This document shows, in pieces, positions 20,241 through 27,380 of a stretch of DNA of 64,000 nt (position 1 is its first letter; every line of letters starts with the position of its first letter). The position numbers were made by a program, and so were the translations under genes. A model generated the notes under the pieces. The model was not told the origin of the DNA and ran no database searches. It saw nothing but the letters and a program-made list of their open reading frames with translations. Origin of the DNA: Aeromonas popoffii (lineage in GTDB: Bacteria > Pseudomonadota > Gammaproteobacteria > Enterobacterales > Aeromonadaceae); contig NZ_CDBI01000047.1 of assembly GCF_000820025.1 (NCBI RefSeq), positions 143,004 to 207,003 on the forward strand, given 5' to 3'.

Positions 20241-21233
20241 TTACAACATGCCCGGCACGGCGGCCTTAATTTCAGAGGGCCAGACGCCGACCTGTACCTG
20301 ACCGATATGCTCTTTTTGCAGCAGCAACATGGCCAGACGGGATTGGCCTATGCCGCCGCCTATGGTCTGCGGCATGCGCGCAGCCAGCAGATCCTGGTGC
20401 CAGTCGTATTGCAGGCGATCTTCATCGCCGGTGATGGCGAGCTGGCGGCGCAGGGCCTCGGAGTCCACCCGGATCCCCATGGAGGAGATCTCGAAACTGT
20501 CTTCCAGCACCGGGTTCCACACCAGAATGTCACCGTTCAGGCCGGCCAGACCCAGCTCGCTGTGGCTGCTCCAGTCGTCATAGTCAGGGGCGCGTACATC
20601 GTGGCGCTCGCCGTGGGAGAGGGCCCCGCCGATACCGATGAGGAAGACGGCGCCCAGCTCCTTGGCGATGGCGCGCTCGCGCCCCTTGGCGTCGAGATCC
20701 GGGTAACGGGTCAGCAGCGCTTCGCTGTGCAGGAACTGGATCTCGCTTGGCAGGAAAGGGGTCAGCTCATGCTCGGCACAGACGGCCCGCTCGGTGGCCT
20801 TGATGGCAGCCCAGATGCCGCGCACCGTCTCCTGCAGATAGGCCAGATCGCGGCGCTCGCTCGGCATCACCTTCTCCCAGTCCCACTGATCCACGTAGAC
20901 GGAGTGGATGGGGGTCAACTTGTCTTCGTCCGGACGCAACGCCTTCATGTGGGTGTAGATACCCTCACCCGGGCCAAAGCCGAAGCGACCCAGGGTCTGG
21001 CGCTTCCACTTGGCCAGTGAGTGCACCACCTCGTAGCTGTGTTCGGGGAGTGTCTTCACCTTGACCTGCACCGCATTCTCGTGGCCAGAGAGGTTGTCTT
21101 GAGTGCCATCACCGACCCGGCTCAGAATGGGGGCTTGCACCTCCATCAGACCCAGTTGCTGGGCGAGTTGGCGGGAGAACATCTCTTTGACGAAGCTGAT
21201 CTGTTGTTGGCTGCGAATGTAGTGCTGTTTCAT
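20241..21233 (-). CDS. asnA: Aspartate-ammonia ligase (asparagine synthetase A)
   Basis: Makes asparagine from aspartate, ammonia and ATP; class-II aaRS-like fold. The start at 21233 gives 330 residues, exactly the E. coli length, with the family motifs [23 protein letters not shown] and [18 protein letters not shown]. It is divergent from asnC, which controls it in E. coli. The gene is intact and full length, yet two more copies of its 3' end follow the stop. Confidence 0.97.
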   Translation of the reverse strand: MKQHYIRSQQQISFVKEMFSRQLAQQLGLMEVQAPILSRVGDGTQDNLSGHENAVQVKVKTLPEHSYEVVHSLAKWKRQTLGRFGFGPGEGIYTHMKALRPDEDKLTPIHSVYVDQWDWEKVMPSERRDLAYLQETVRGIWAAIKATERAVCAEHELTPFLPSEIQFLHSEALLTRYPDLDAKGRERAIAKELGAVFLIGIGGALSHGERHDVRAPDYDDWSSHSELGLAGLNGDILVWNPVLEDSFEISSMGIRVDSEALRRQLAITGDEDRLQYDWHQDLLAARMPQTIGGGIGQSRLAMLLLQKEHIGQVQVGVWPSEIKAAVPGML

Positions 21234-21386
21234 GCTGAATACCTGTCTCAAATTCGTTGGATGTGACGATTCTTCAACAGATTGCCAAGTAAATTCAATA
21301 TTCGTTAATAGAAATAGGCTTTGCGTGTTTTTTTCTTCAAAATAAAGCCGTCATTAATGAGATATCGTCAAAGGGAGTGCAAAAAA

Positions 21387-21848
21387 GTGTCGGAAAATTA
21401 TCGGATCGATAATCTCGATCAGGCCATCCTCACCGCCCTGATGGACAATGCGCGGATCCCTTACGCCGAGTTGGCCAAACAGCTGGCGGTCAGCCCGGGC
21501 ACCATTCATGTGCGGGTGGAGAAGATGAAGCAGGCGGGGATCATCGAGGGTACACGGGTGCAGGTGAACGCGAAGAAGCTGGGCTATGACGTCTGCTGCT
21601 TCATCGGCATCAACCTCAAAAGCGCCAAGGATTATCCTTCGGCGCTGGCCAAGCTGCAGGCGCTGGATGAGGTGGTGGAAGCCTACTACACCACAGGCCA
21701 CTACAGCATCTTCATGAAGGTGATGACCCGCTCCATCGACGAGTTGCAGACGGTGCTGATCCACAAGATCCAGACCATAGACGAGATCCAGTCCACTGAA
21801 ACCCTGATCTCGTTACAGAATCCGATCCTGCGCGATGTGAAGCCCTGA
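21387..21848 (+). CDS. asnC: Transcriptional regulator AsnC (Lrp/AsnC family)
   Basis: Asparagine-responsive regulator; in E. coli it activates asnA when asparagine is low. 153 residues: N-terminal HTH (YAELAKQLAVSPGTIHVRVEK region) and a C-terminal RAM ligand-binding domain (EAYYTTGHYSIFMKV). The GTG at 21387 is chosen because AAGGGAG lies 9 bases upstream and the product then aligns with E. coli AsnC (152 residues). Divergent from asnA with a 153-base intergenic region that should hold its operator. Confidence 0.96.
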   Translation: MSENYRIDNLDQAILTALMDNARIPYAELAKQLAVSPGTIHVRVEKMKQAGIIEGTRVQVNAKKLGYDVCCFIGINLKSAKDYPSALAKLQALDEVVEAYYTTGHYSIFMKVMTRSIDELQTVLIHKIQTIDEIQSTETLISLQNPILRDVKP

Positions 21849-21881
21849 AGCCTATTGCGCCGCAATATCCATGTCACATGC

Positions 21882-21932
21882 GAAGCGCGCATTTCGCTGC
21901 AGCATCCGATAGTGAGAGACGTGAAACCTTGA
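21882..21932 (+). pseudogene. Relic of a second asnC 3' end
   Basis: Downstream of the asnC stop, the frame reads E-A-R-ISLQHPIVRDVKP-stop. The true asnC ends E-T-L-ISLQNPILRDVKP-stop. Over the last 14 codons 31 of 42 bases match, and 11 of 13 residues are identical. Seven of the nine changed codons are synonymous. There is no body or start. Weak similarity continues upstream to about 21867 with a shifted frame. Confidence 0.85.
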
Positions 21933-21953
21933 TGAAAGAGTCTGACCGTCGGA

Positions 21954-22718
21954 TCAGGGCGCGATATAGGGGATGCCGTACTTGTCGTAGATGGCCTTGA
22001 GCCGGCCATCCCGCTTCATGTGCAACAGCTCGGCATCGTAGGCCGCCATCAGGGCCGGGGTGCCGGCATCGGCGCGAGCCCTGGTCCAGACGGTGTAGTA
22101 GGGGCTGGTCTTGAGGGGCTTGGGCAGGTAGTCGAGCTTGCCCTCCAGCCCCACCTCTTTGATCTGGGCGAAGGCGGTGACCAGCGGCATGGGCACGGCA
22201 TCGATACGTCCGGCGTTCAGCTTGCGCAGTTGCAGCTGGTTGATAGGGATCCCCTGGAAGTGATATGCCGGATCGGCCAGGGCCGCCGTCAGTTCAGGGG
22301 TGTAGGAGAAGTCTTTGGTGACGCCGATGCGCCAGGGTTTGAGATCGCTCAGGGTGTCGTAGTGGATCTTCCGCATATCGGCCTTGCGCACGAAGAAGTG
22401 CCAGCTATGGCGCAGATGGGACTGCTTTGGGTAGAGTAGATAGCTCTCTCGCTCCGGCTTGTAGGAGTGGGTCATCACCAGGTCATACACGCCGGTTTCG
22501 GCATTACGGGTGAGGCGGGCGCCCGAGTCGGCCAGCTCGATCCTGATGGGGACCTTGAGCTTGCCGAAGATGGCGGTGACCATGTCCACATCCAGTCCAC
22601 AGGGGCGGGCCTGGTCGTCCAGAAATTTCAGTGGCGGTTCCAGCGTGCCACCTATGACCAGTTCTTTGGCCTGGAGCCAGAGGGGAAGCAGCAGGCAGAG
22701 CAGAATGAACCTTCGCAA
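21954..22718 (-). CDS. Periplasmic solute-binding protein, family 3 (amino-acid-type)
   Basis: About 254 residues with a signal peptide (RRFILLCLLLPLWLQA) and the SBP_bac_3 fold pattern (LVIGGTLEPPLKFLDD; GLDVDMVTAIFGKL; DLVMTHSYKPERESYLLYP). TTG at 22718 with AGGAG seven bases upstream is the likely start; an ATG at 22766 would add 16 residues before the signal peptide. No permease or ATPase neighbours it, so it may be an orphan sensor or amino-acid binding protein. The ligand is unknown. Confidence 0.85.
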   Translation of the reverse strand: MRRFILLCLLLPLWLQAKELVIGGTLEPPLKFLDDQARPCGLDVDMVTAIFGKLKVPIRIELADSGARLTRNAETGVYDLVMTHSYKPERESYLLYPKQSHLRHSWHFFVRKADMRKIHYDTLSDLKPWRIGVTKDFSYTPELTAALADPAYHFQGIPINQLQLRKLNAGRIDAVPMPLVTAFAQIKEVGLEGKLDYLPKPLKTSPYYTVWTRARADAGTPALMAAYDAELLHMKRDGRLKAIYDKYGIPYIAP

Positions 22719-22803
22719 ACAACATCTCCTGCCCTGAATAGGGAACCGTCCACGGGCATAATTCAAGTATAATGGCCCGGATATTCAACAGAGACGACCC
22801 CGG

Positions 22804-23340
22804 ATGGCAAATCCTGAAATCGAAAGTCAACTGGACGGTATCGACAGGTTGTCGGTCTGCCTCTATCGCCTTGGCCTGAGTCTGGCAGCTTTATTACTGG
22901 TATGTCGAGGGGCCAGCCTGCTGATTGGGCAGGATTTTTTACCGCCAGCGATCTGGCTGGTGGCCATGGTGGTGGCGAGCGGGGTGTGCGGACTCTGTCT
23001 GCATATCTATGACAAGCGTATTCGCTTCATTTTGCAGGTGATGGCCTGGGGCGGCCTGATACTGAGCGCCAGCGGGGCGCCGGACATGCTGGTGCTGGGG
23101 GCGGCGCTGGCCACGCTTTCCGGCCTGGCCTTCAAGGAGCAGTTCTGTTTCGCCATTCCTGGCATCAAGGCGGTTCCCCTGTTGCTGCCATTGTTATGGG
23201 GGCTGGAATGGGCCCGGCTCGACTGGGCCGCCGCGCCGGTTTCCCTGGCGTGCGGCCTGCTGCTCTGTCTGCTGAGTCTGGCCAAGTGGCGCATGCCTCT
23301 GCACTTTGATATTGGTGACAAGGGGCGCTACCAGAGCTAG
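22804..23340 (+). CDS. DUF2301-type integral membrane protein
   Basis: 178 residues with five or six hydrophobic helices and the FKEQFCFAIPGIKAVPLLLPLLWG segment typical of the DUF2301 family (YkwB-like), whose function is unknown. It converges with the CBS gene: the sequence CTAG at 23337-23340 supplies the stop codon of both genes on opposite strands. Confidence 0.75.
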   Translation: MANPEIESQLDGIDRLSVCLYRLGLSLAALLLVCRGASLLIGQDFLPPAIWLVAMVVASGVCGLCLHIYDKRIRFILQVMAWGGLILSASGAPDMLVLGAALATLSGLAFKEQFCFAIPGIKAVPLLLPLLWGLEWARLDWAAAPVSLACGLLLCLLSLAKWRMPLHFDIGDKGRYQS

Positions 23341-23741
23341 GTCTGCTGGCAGCCTTTCATCTGCTGATTGAGGGCCTGCATCACCTGATGGCGGCTGATG
23401 ATACCGAGCACCTTGCCCCCTTGCAGTACCGGATAGATCTTGGGCTTGGCCTCGCTCATCTGGCGCGCCAGGTCCAGTATGCTGTCGTCCGGGGCGACCG
23501 AGAGCGGCGTGTGGCTCATGAGGTCTTCCACCCGGGTGCGGGTGTCGCAGTGGTAGCTGCCGGTGAGCAGGCTGGGAATGCAGTCCTGCTCGGAGAGAAA
23601 ACCGATCAGCCGTTTTTGCTCGTCCAGCACCGGCAGGCCGCTCAGCCCGGAGTGGTGCAGCTTGTCCAGCGCCTCGGCCAGGCCGAGTCGCGGGGTGAGG
23701 GAGTGGGTCAGGCGGCTCATGTGATCGCGGATCTGCAGCAT
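23337..23741 (-). CDS. CBS-domain protein
   Basis: 134 residues made almost entirely of a CBS pair (MSRLTHSLTPRLGLAEALDKLHHSG ... LSGLPVLDE; second repeat DDSILDLARQMSEAKPKIYPVL). Stand-alone CBS pairs bind adenine nucleotides and modulate partner proteins; the partner is unknown. GGAG lies 8 bases upstream of the ATG at 23741. It shares a CTAG stop with the DUF2301 gene. Confidence 0.9.
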   Translation of the reverse strand: MLQIRDHMSRLTHSLTPRLGLAEALDKLHHSGLSGLPVLDEQKRLIGFLSEQDCIPSLLTGSYHCDTRTRVEDLMSHTPLSVAPDDSILDLARQMSEAKPKIYPVLQGGKVLGIISRHQVMQALNQQMKGCQQT

Positions 23742-23875
23742 ATGGGTGGCTCCAAAAGGGGTAAAGTGGTGTCACTATGGCCGCAGGACGGCGGGCGGGG
23801 CCAATGGCTTGTGCCGTGGAGATTGATAGGCACGGCCTTGCCACGGGTCGGCAAGCAATGACAAAAGGAGAGGTT

Positions 23876-24580
23876 ATGCGTGCATTGGTGACAGGGTGTG
23901 GCCGCCGGCTCGGTTTTTATCTGTGCGAACAGCTGGTGGCGGCCGGCTGGCAGGTGACGGGCAGTTATCGCAGCGAGCGGCCCGAGCTGGCCAGACTGGC
24001 GGCGCTCGGGGTCGAACTGGTGCAGGCCGATTTCGCTCGTGAAGAGGAGGTTGGCAGGCTGATCGAGGCGCTGGCTGCCCATCAGGATCTGGCGCTGGTG
24101 ATCCACAACGCCTCGGCTTTCGAGCCCCAGGCGGCGGATCCGGCGGCGCAACTGGCCCAGTTCGAGCAGTTTTATCGTGTGCACATGGCGGCACCCTTCC
24201 AGCTCAACCGGGCGCTGGCGCCCCGGTTGGCCAGCCATGGCAATGCCAGCATCATCCACATCACGGATATCTACATTCACGCCCCGGCCCCCCAGTTTGC
24301 CAGCTATGTGGCCACCAAGGCGGGGGCCCACTCCCTTGCCATGAGCTTTGCCCGCGAACTGGCGCCTGCCATCCGGGTCAACACCATAGAGCCTGGCCCC
24401 ATACTGTTTCTCGACGAACATGGTGACGCGTGGCGCCAGCAGGTGCTGGCGAAAACGCCGCTGGCGCGGGAAGGAGGGCTCGAGCCCATCTGGCAGGCGG
24501 TGCAGCTGCTGATGGGGAACGACTACATGACGGGCGCCAGTATCCGGGTCGATGGCGGTCGCAGCCTGGCCGTCATCTGA
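23876..24580 (+). CDS. folM: Dihydromonapterin reductase FolM (short-chain dehydrogenase)
   Basis: Reduces dihydromonapterin to tetrahydromonapterin with NADPH; weak dihydrofolate reductase activity is known for the family. 234 residues: glycine-rich N-terminus (VTGCGRRLGFYL, the GxxRRxG form of pteridine reductases), HNAS motif, catalytic Y-x3-K in SYVATKAG, and the C-terminal GASIRVDGGRSL. The ATG at 23876 follows AAAAGGAG. It converges with a folK homologue 38 bases away, a second pterin enzyme. Confidence 0.92.
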   Translation: MRALVTGCGRRLGFYLCEQLVAAGWQVTGSYRSERPELARLAALGVELVQADFAREEEVGRLIEALAAHQDLALVIHNASAFEPQAADPAAQLAQFEQFYRVHMAAPFQLNRALAPRLASHGNASIIHITDIYIHAPAPQFASYVATKAGAHSLAMSFARELAPAIRVNTIEPGPILFLDEHGDAWRQQVLAKTPLAREGGLEPIWQAVQLLMGNDYMTGASIRVDGGRSLAVI

Positions 24581-24618
24581 GCTCTGATCCAGGGTTGCAA
24601 TGGCGCCAGCCCTGGTCT

Positions 24619-25131
24619 TCAGCTCCTGGCGACAGAGACCTCTGTTGCCTGATACAGGGCGAGGGGGGTGAGGCCGACCCGCTGCTCCTCGATCACCTTG
24701 CCCTCCATCAGCCGGGTATGCAGTGGTAGCATCACCTTGTGGTCGTGCACCTCCCCCTGCCCATACAGTTCGGCCAGCAGCTCGTTGAGATAGGCATCGA
24801 CCCGGGTGGCGGCGAAGTCATCAGTCGGGCTGCTGGCCAGAATGTCTATGTCCAGCGGCCGGTCGAGCACCTTGCAGTTCGGATCGCTGCGATCCCGACC
24901 GTGCGCCAGCTCCATGGCGATGAAGAAGGTTTTCAGCTGCTGGGGCGCCAGCGTGCTTTCGGTGACGAACAGGCAGTTGAGGAAGTCGTGACGGGAGTGC
25001 ATTCCCACCGGCTTGGTCTGGATCACCGAGCTCAGATGCAGGCGACCGAAACGCTCGAGCAGTTCGCCGAGCGCCTGGCTGACATGCTGATGGGGATCGA
25101 GATTCGATCCAATGCTGCACAGATAGAACAT
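24619..25131 (-). CDS. folK: Divergent HPPK-type 6-hydroxymethyl-dihydropterin pyrophosphokinase homologue
   Basis: 170 residues of the HPPK family (FYLCSIGSNLDPHQHV N-terminus; DRPLDIDILAS in place of the usual GPRTLDLDILLY). The catalytic Asp-x-Asp is kept but the surrounding loop is changed, so this is probably a paralogue of the main FolK. AAGGA spaced 9 bases favours the start at 25131; 25155 is an alternative. Placed tail to tail with folM, it may act in monapterin rather than folate synthesis; that is inference. Confidence 0.8.
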   Translation of the reverse strand: MFYLCSIGSNLDPHQHVSQALGELLERFGRLHLSSVIQTKPVGMHSRHDFLNCLFVTESTLAPQQLKTFFIAMELAHGRDRSDPNCKVLDRPLDIDILASSPTDDFAATRVDAYLNELLAELYGQGEVHDHKVMLPLHTRLMEGKVIEEQRVGLTPLALYQATEVSVARS

Positions 25132-25257
25132 CTTTATCGGTCCTTGCGTAGGGCTCATCTGAAATATATACACAGCTCACGATAATCGGATTTACTATGC
25201 ATTAACATCAACTTGTCTGTTGTGATCAAGCTCTGTGTTGGCAAAAAGGAGGTTTGC

Positions 25258-25350
25258 ATGAGTGTGGAACTGAAGTGGGCACTGTTGACCACGTCTGGCT
25301 CGTTGGCGATGATCCTGATTATCTGTGTGGTATCCGTCGGTCTGGCGTGA
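25258..25350 (+). CDS. Small single-helix membrane protein, 30 residues
   Basis: ATG preceded by an excellent Shine-Dalgarno (AAAGGAGG, 5 bases away). The product is MSVELKWALLTTSGSLAMIL followed by IICVVSVGLA: a short charged head and one hydrophobic helix. A rho-independent terminator follows at 25376, and the neighbours on either side face away or have their own signals, so it looks like a one-gene unit. No homologue is recalled. Function unknown. Confidence 0.65.
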   Translation: MSVELKWALLTTSGSLAMILIICVVSVGLA

Positions 25351-25375
25351 ACCCTATCCCTCATTTTGCAGTATG

Positions 25376-25404
25376 AACCGGCCCCCTGGCCGGTTTTGCT
25401 TTTT
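25376..25404 (+). terminator. Terminator after the 30-residue gene
   Basis: AACCGGCC, loop CCCT, GGCCGGTT, then TTGCTTTTT. Confidence 0.88.
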
Positions 25405-25455
25405 GGGGGAGTGCGGATATGCTGGCCCACCCATGATGAATCGAGATAGTCCAAG

Positions 25456-26856
25456 ATGACCAAGGTACGCCCACGCTCCCTGTTGCAAGTGGTATTGATG
25501 GGCTTCGTCCTGGTATTGATGCCGCTGGGCGGCATGATCTGGCACGACAGCCAGGCTCTCGAACACCTCAGCCAGTTGACCAGCGACGAGCTGGAACGGG
25601 CGGTGCGCGATACCCGACGGGCGACACTGTTCACCACTCAAGCCATTGATCTGGAGCGTACTCTTCGTCGTTATGCCGTACTGGGAGATGATCGCATCCT
25701 GGCCAGTTATCAGCAGCAGCTGGCGAGCTATCGCAGCCTGCTCGCCGCCCATCAAAGTTCGATCCCGGATGCCGAGGTCTACACGGGGCTCGAACAGGCG
25801 CTGACCTGGCTCGACAGCATGCAGGATCTGACCCGCGCCAAGGCTGAGTCGACCAGTCCGAAGTTTGATGAATTTAATCAATTTAATCAGCAACTTGAAA
25901 TAATTACCCGCAACCAGGTTGATGAGCATGTGAGCCGGGTGCGAGCCACTATCGCCGACCTGATGACGGAGATCTGGTGGGTCAGCGGCTTCGTGGCCGT
26001 GCTCAGCCTGTTGCTGGTATTGCTGTTTACCTATCTGATCATCCACCCGGTACGTCAGATTGAGTCGCGGATCTTGAGCCTGGGTGCCGGTGTGGAACCG
26101 GACAAGCGCCCGGTGGACGGGCCGGCTGAACTGGTATTGCTGGGGGAGCGGATCGGCTGGCTGCACGACAAATTGAAGGAGTTGGAGCAGCAGAAATACC
26201 AGTTCCTGCGCCACGTTTCCCACGAGTTGAAGACCCCGCTGGCGGTGCTGCGGGAGGGGGCGGATCTACTCTCAGAGCAGCTTGTGGGGCCCTTGACCCC
26301 GGATCAGCAGGAGATCTGCCAGATGCTGGAAGAGAACAGCCGCCGGCTGCAGACCCTGATCGAACGCCTGCTCGACTTCAACCGCCTCAGCCAGCAAGAG
26401 GTGTTCAACCTGACCCCGGTGGCGTTGGCGCCCCTGCTGTCTGAATTATCTGTCGAGTACCGGCTGGCGCTGGAATCCAAACAAATCAGTGTACACTTGC
26501 CGACCGATCCAATCATGCTGCAGGCCGAGTCGTATCGCTTGCGGTTGATCCTCGACAATCTGTTTTCCAACGCGGTCAGTTATGGCGCCAAGGGTGGCCA
26601 GATCTGGATCCGCGCCGGGCAGGATGTCGATGGCGGCTGGCTGGAGGTGGCTAACGAGGGGCCCTCCATTCCGGTGGCCGAGCGGGAACGGATCTTCGAG
26701 CCGTTCGAACAGGGCAGCATAGTGCGACAAGGTTTGTTGAACGGCTCCGGTATGGGGCTCTCTATCGCTCGCGAGTCGGCGATGAGTCTTGGCGGCGAGT
26801 TGGTATTGGTTGAAGATGAACAGGCGGATGTCTGTTTCCGGTTGACGTTGAAGTGA
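25456..26856 (+). CDS. glrK: Sensor histidine kinase GlrK (QseE)
   Basis: Inner-membrane kinase of 466 residues. N-terminal membrane helix, a periplasmic helical sensor (about 35-170), a second helix (WWVSGFVAVLSLLLVLLFTYLI), HAMP, the H-box FLRHVSHELKTPLAVLREG, and a HATPase domain (N-box LDNLFSNAVSYG; G-box GSGMGLSIARE). Gene order with qseG and glrR matches enterobacterial glrK-qseG-glrR. It ends overlapping the alternative GTG start of qseG by four bases, so the three genes form an operon. Confidence 0.92.
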   Translation: MTKVRPRSLLQVVLMGFVLVLMPLGGMIWHDSQALEHLSQLTSDELERAVRDTRRATLFTTQAIDLERTLRRYAVLGDDRILASYQQQLASYRSLLAAHQSSIPDAEVYTGLEQALTWLDSMQDLTRAKAESTSPKFDEFNQFNQQLEIITRNQVDEHVSRVRATIADLMTEIWWVSGFVAVLSLLLVLLFTYLIIHPVRQIESRILSLGAGVEPDKRPVDGPAELVLLGERIGWLHDKLKELEQQKYQFLRHVSHELKTPLAVLREGADLLSEQLVGPLTPDQQEICQMLEENSRRLQTLIERLLDFNRLSQQEVFNLTPVALAPLLSELSVEYRLALESKQISVHLPTDPIMLQAESYRLRLILDNLFSNAVSYGAKGGQIWIRAGQDVDGGWLEVANEGPSIPVAERERIFEPFEQGSIVRQGLLNGSGMGLSIARESAMSLGGELVLVEDEQADVCFRLTLK

Positions 26857-26864
26857 AGCCTAAG

Positions 26865-27380
26865 ATGAAACAATGTGTTGTTCCGGTATTGATGATGGGG
26901 CTGCTCACAGGCTGCTCCCTGTTGCCAGCGCGTGAACCGGTGGTGTCGTCGGATCTCGCCCTCGCCAAGCGGATGGAGTTTGCCAACAAGGAGATGCAGG
27001 TGCGCCTGCAGTACTCGGACTGGCTGCTGGCCAGCCATGCCCAGCAGCGGGTGCAGGAGCGTCAGCGCCTCAAGGGGGCGACCGATATCGAAAGCCGGGT
27101 CAGTCTGGCCATGGTCAACACCCATCCGTCCGAGTCGGTGGCAAATCGCCGGGCCGGACTGGACAAACTCAAGAGCCTGCTGCCCGAGCTGGGGCTGGAT
27201 GCCCAGGCCTTCCTGCGCAGCTGGATTGCCCTCGGTGAGGAGCTGCTGGTCCGTGATAGCCGACGCGACGATCAGAGTCAGGAGGTGCAGCGTCTGCATC
27301 GCCAGATCGAACAGCTCTCCGCCATCGATGAACAGCTCAATCAGCGCAAGCTGAACGGCAATGGCGAGGCGCTAAAATGA
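26865..27380 (+). CDS. qseG: QseG-like lipoprotein of the Glr operon
   Basis: 171 residues with a lipoprotein signal peptide ending in LLTGC, then a largely helical, charged region rich in Arg and Gln. In E. coli QseG sits in the outer membrane and interacts with the GlrK sensor. GTG at 26853, overlapping the glrK stop, is an alternative start adding four residues. The stop overlaps the glrR start (ATGA). Assigned mainly from position and lipobox; sequence conservation in this family is low. Confidence 0.8.
   Translation: MKQCVVPVLMMGLLTGCSLLPAREPVVSSDLALAKRMEFANKEMQVRLQYSDWLLASHAQQRVQERQRLKGATDIESRVSLAMVNTHPSESVANRRAGLDKLKSLLPELGLDAQAFLRSWIALGEELLVRDSRRDDQSQEVQRLHRQIEQLSAIDEQLNQRKLNGNGEALK

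Noticed and set aside
20049..20315. Plus-strand frames of 80-odd codons across the asnA tails
   Set aside because: They arise because the repeated asnA ends repeat their antisense frame too; no starts or binding sites.
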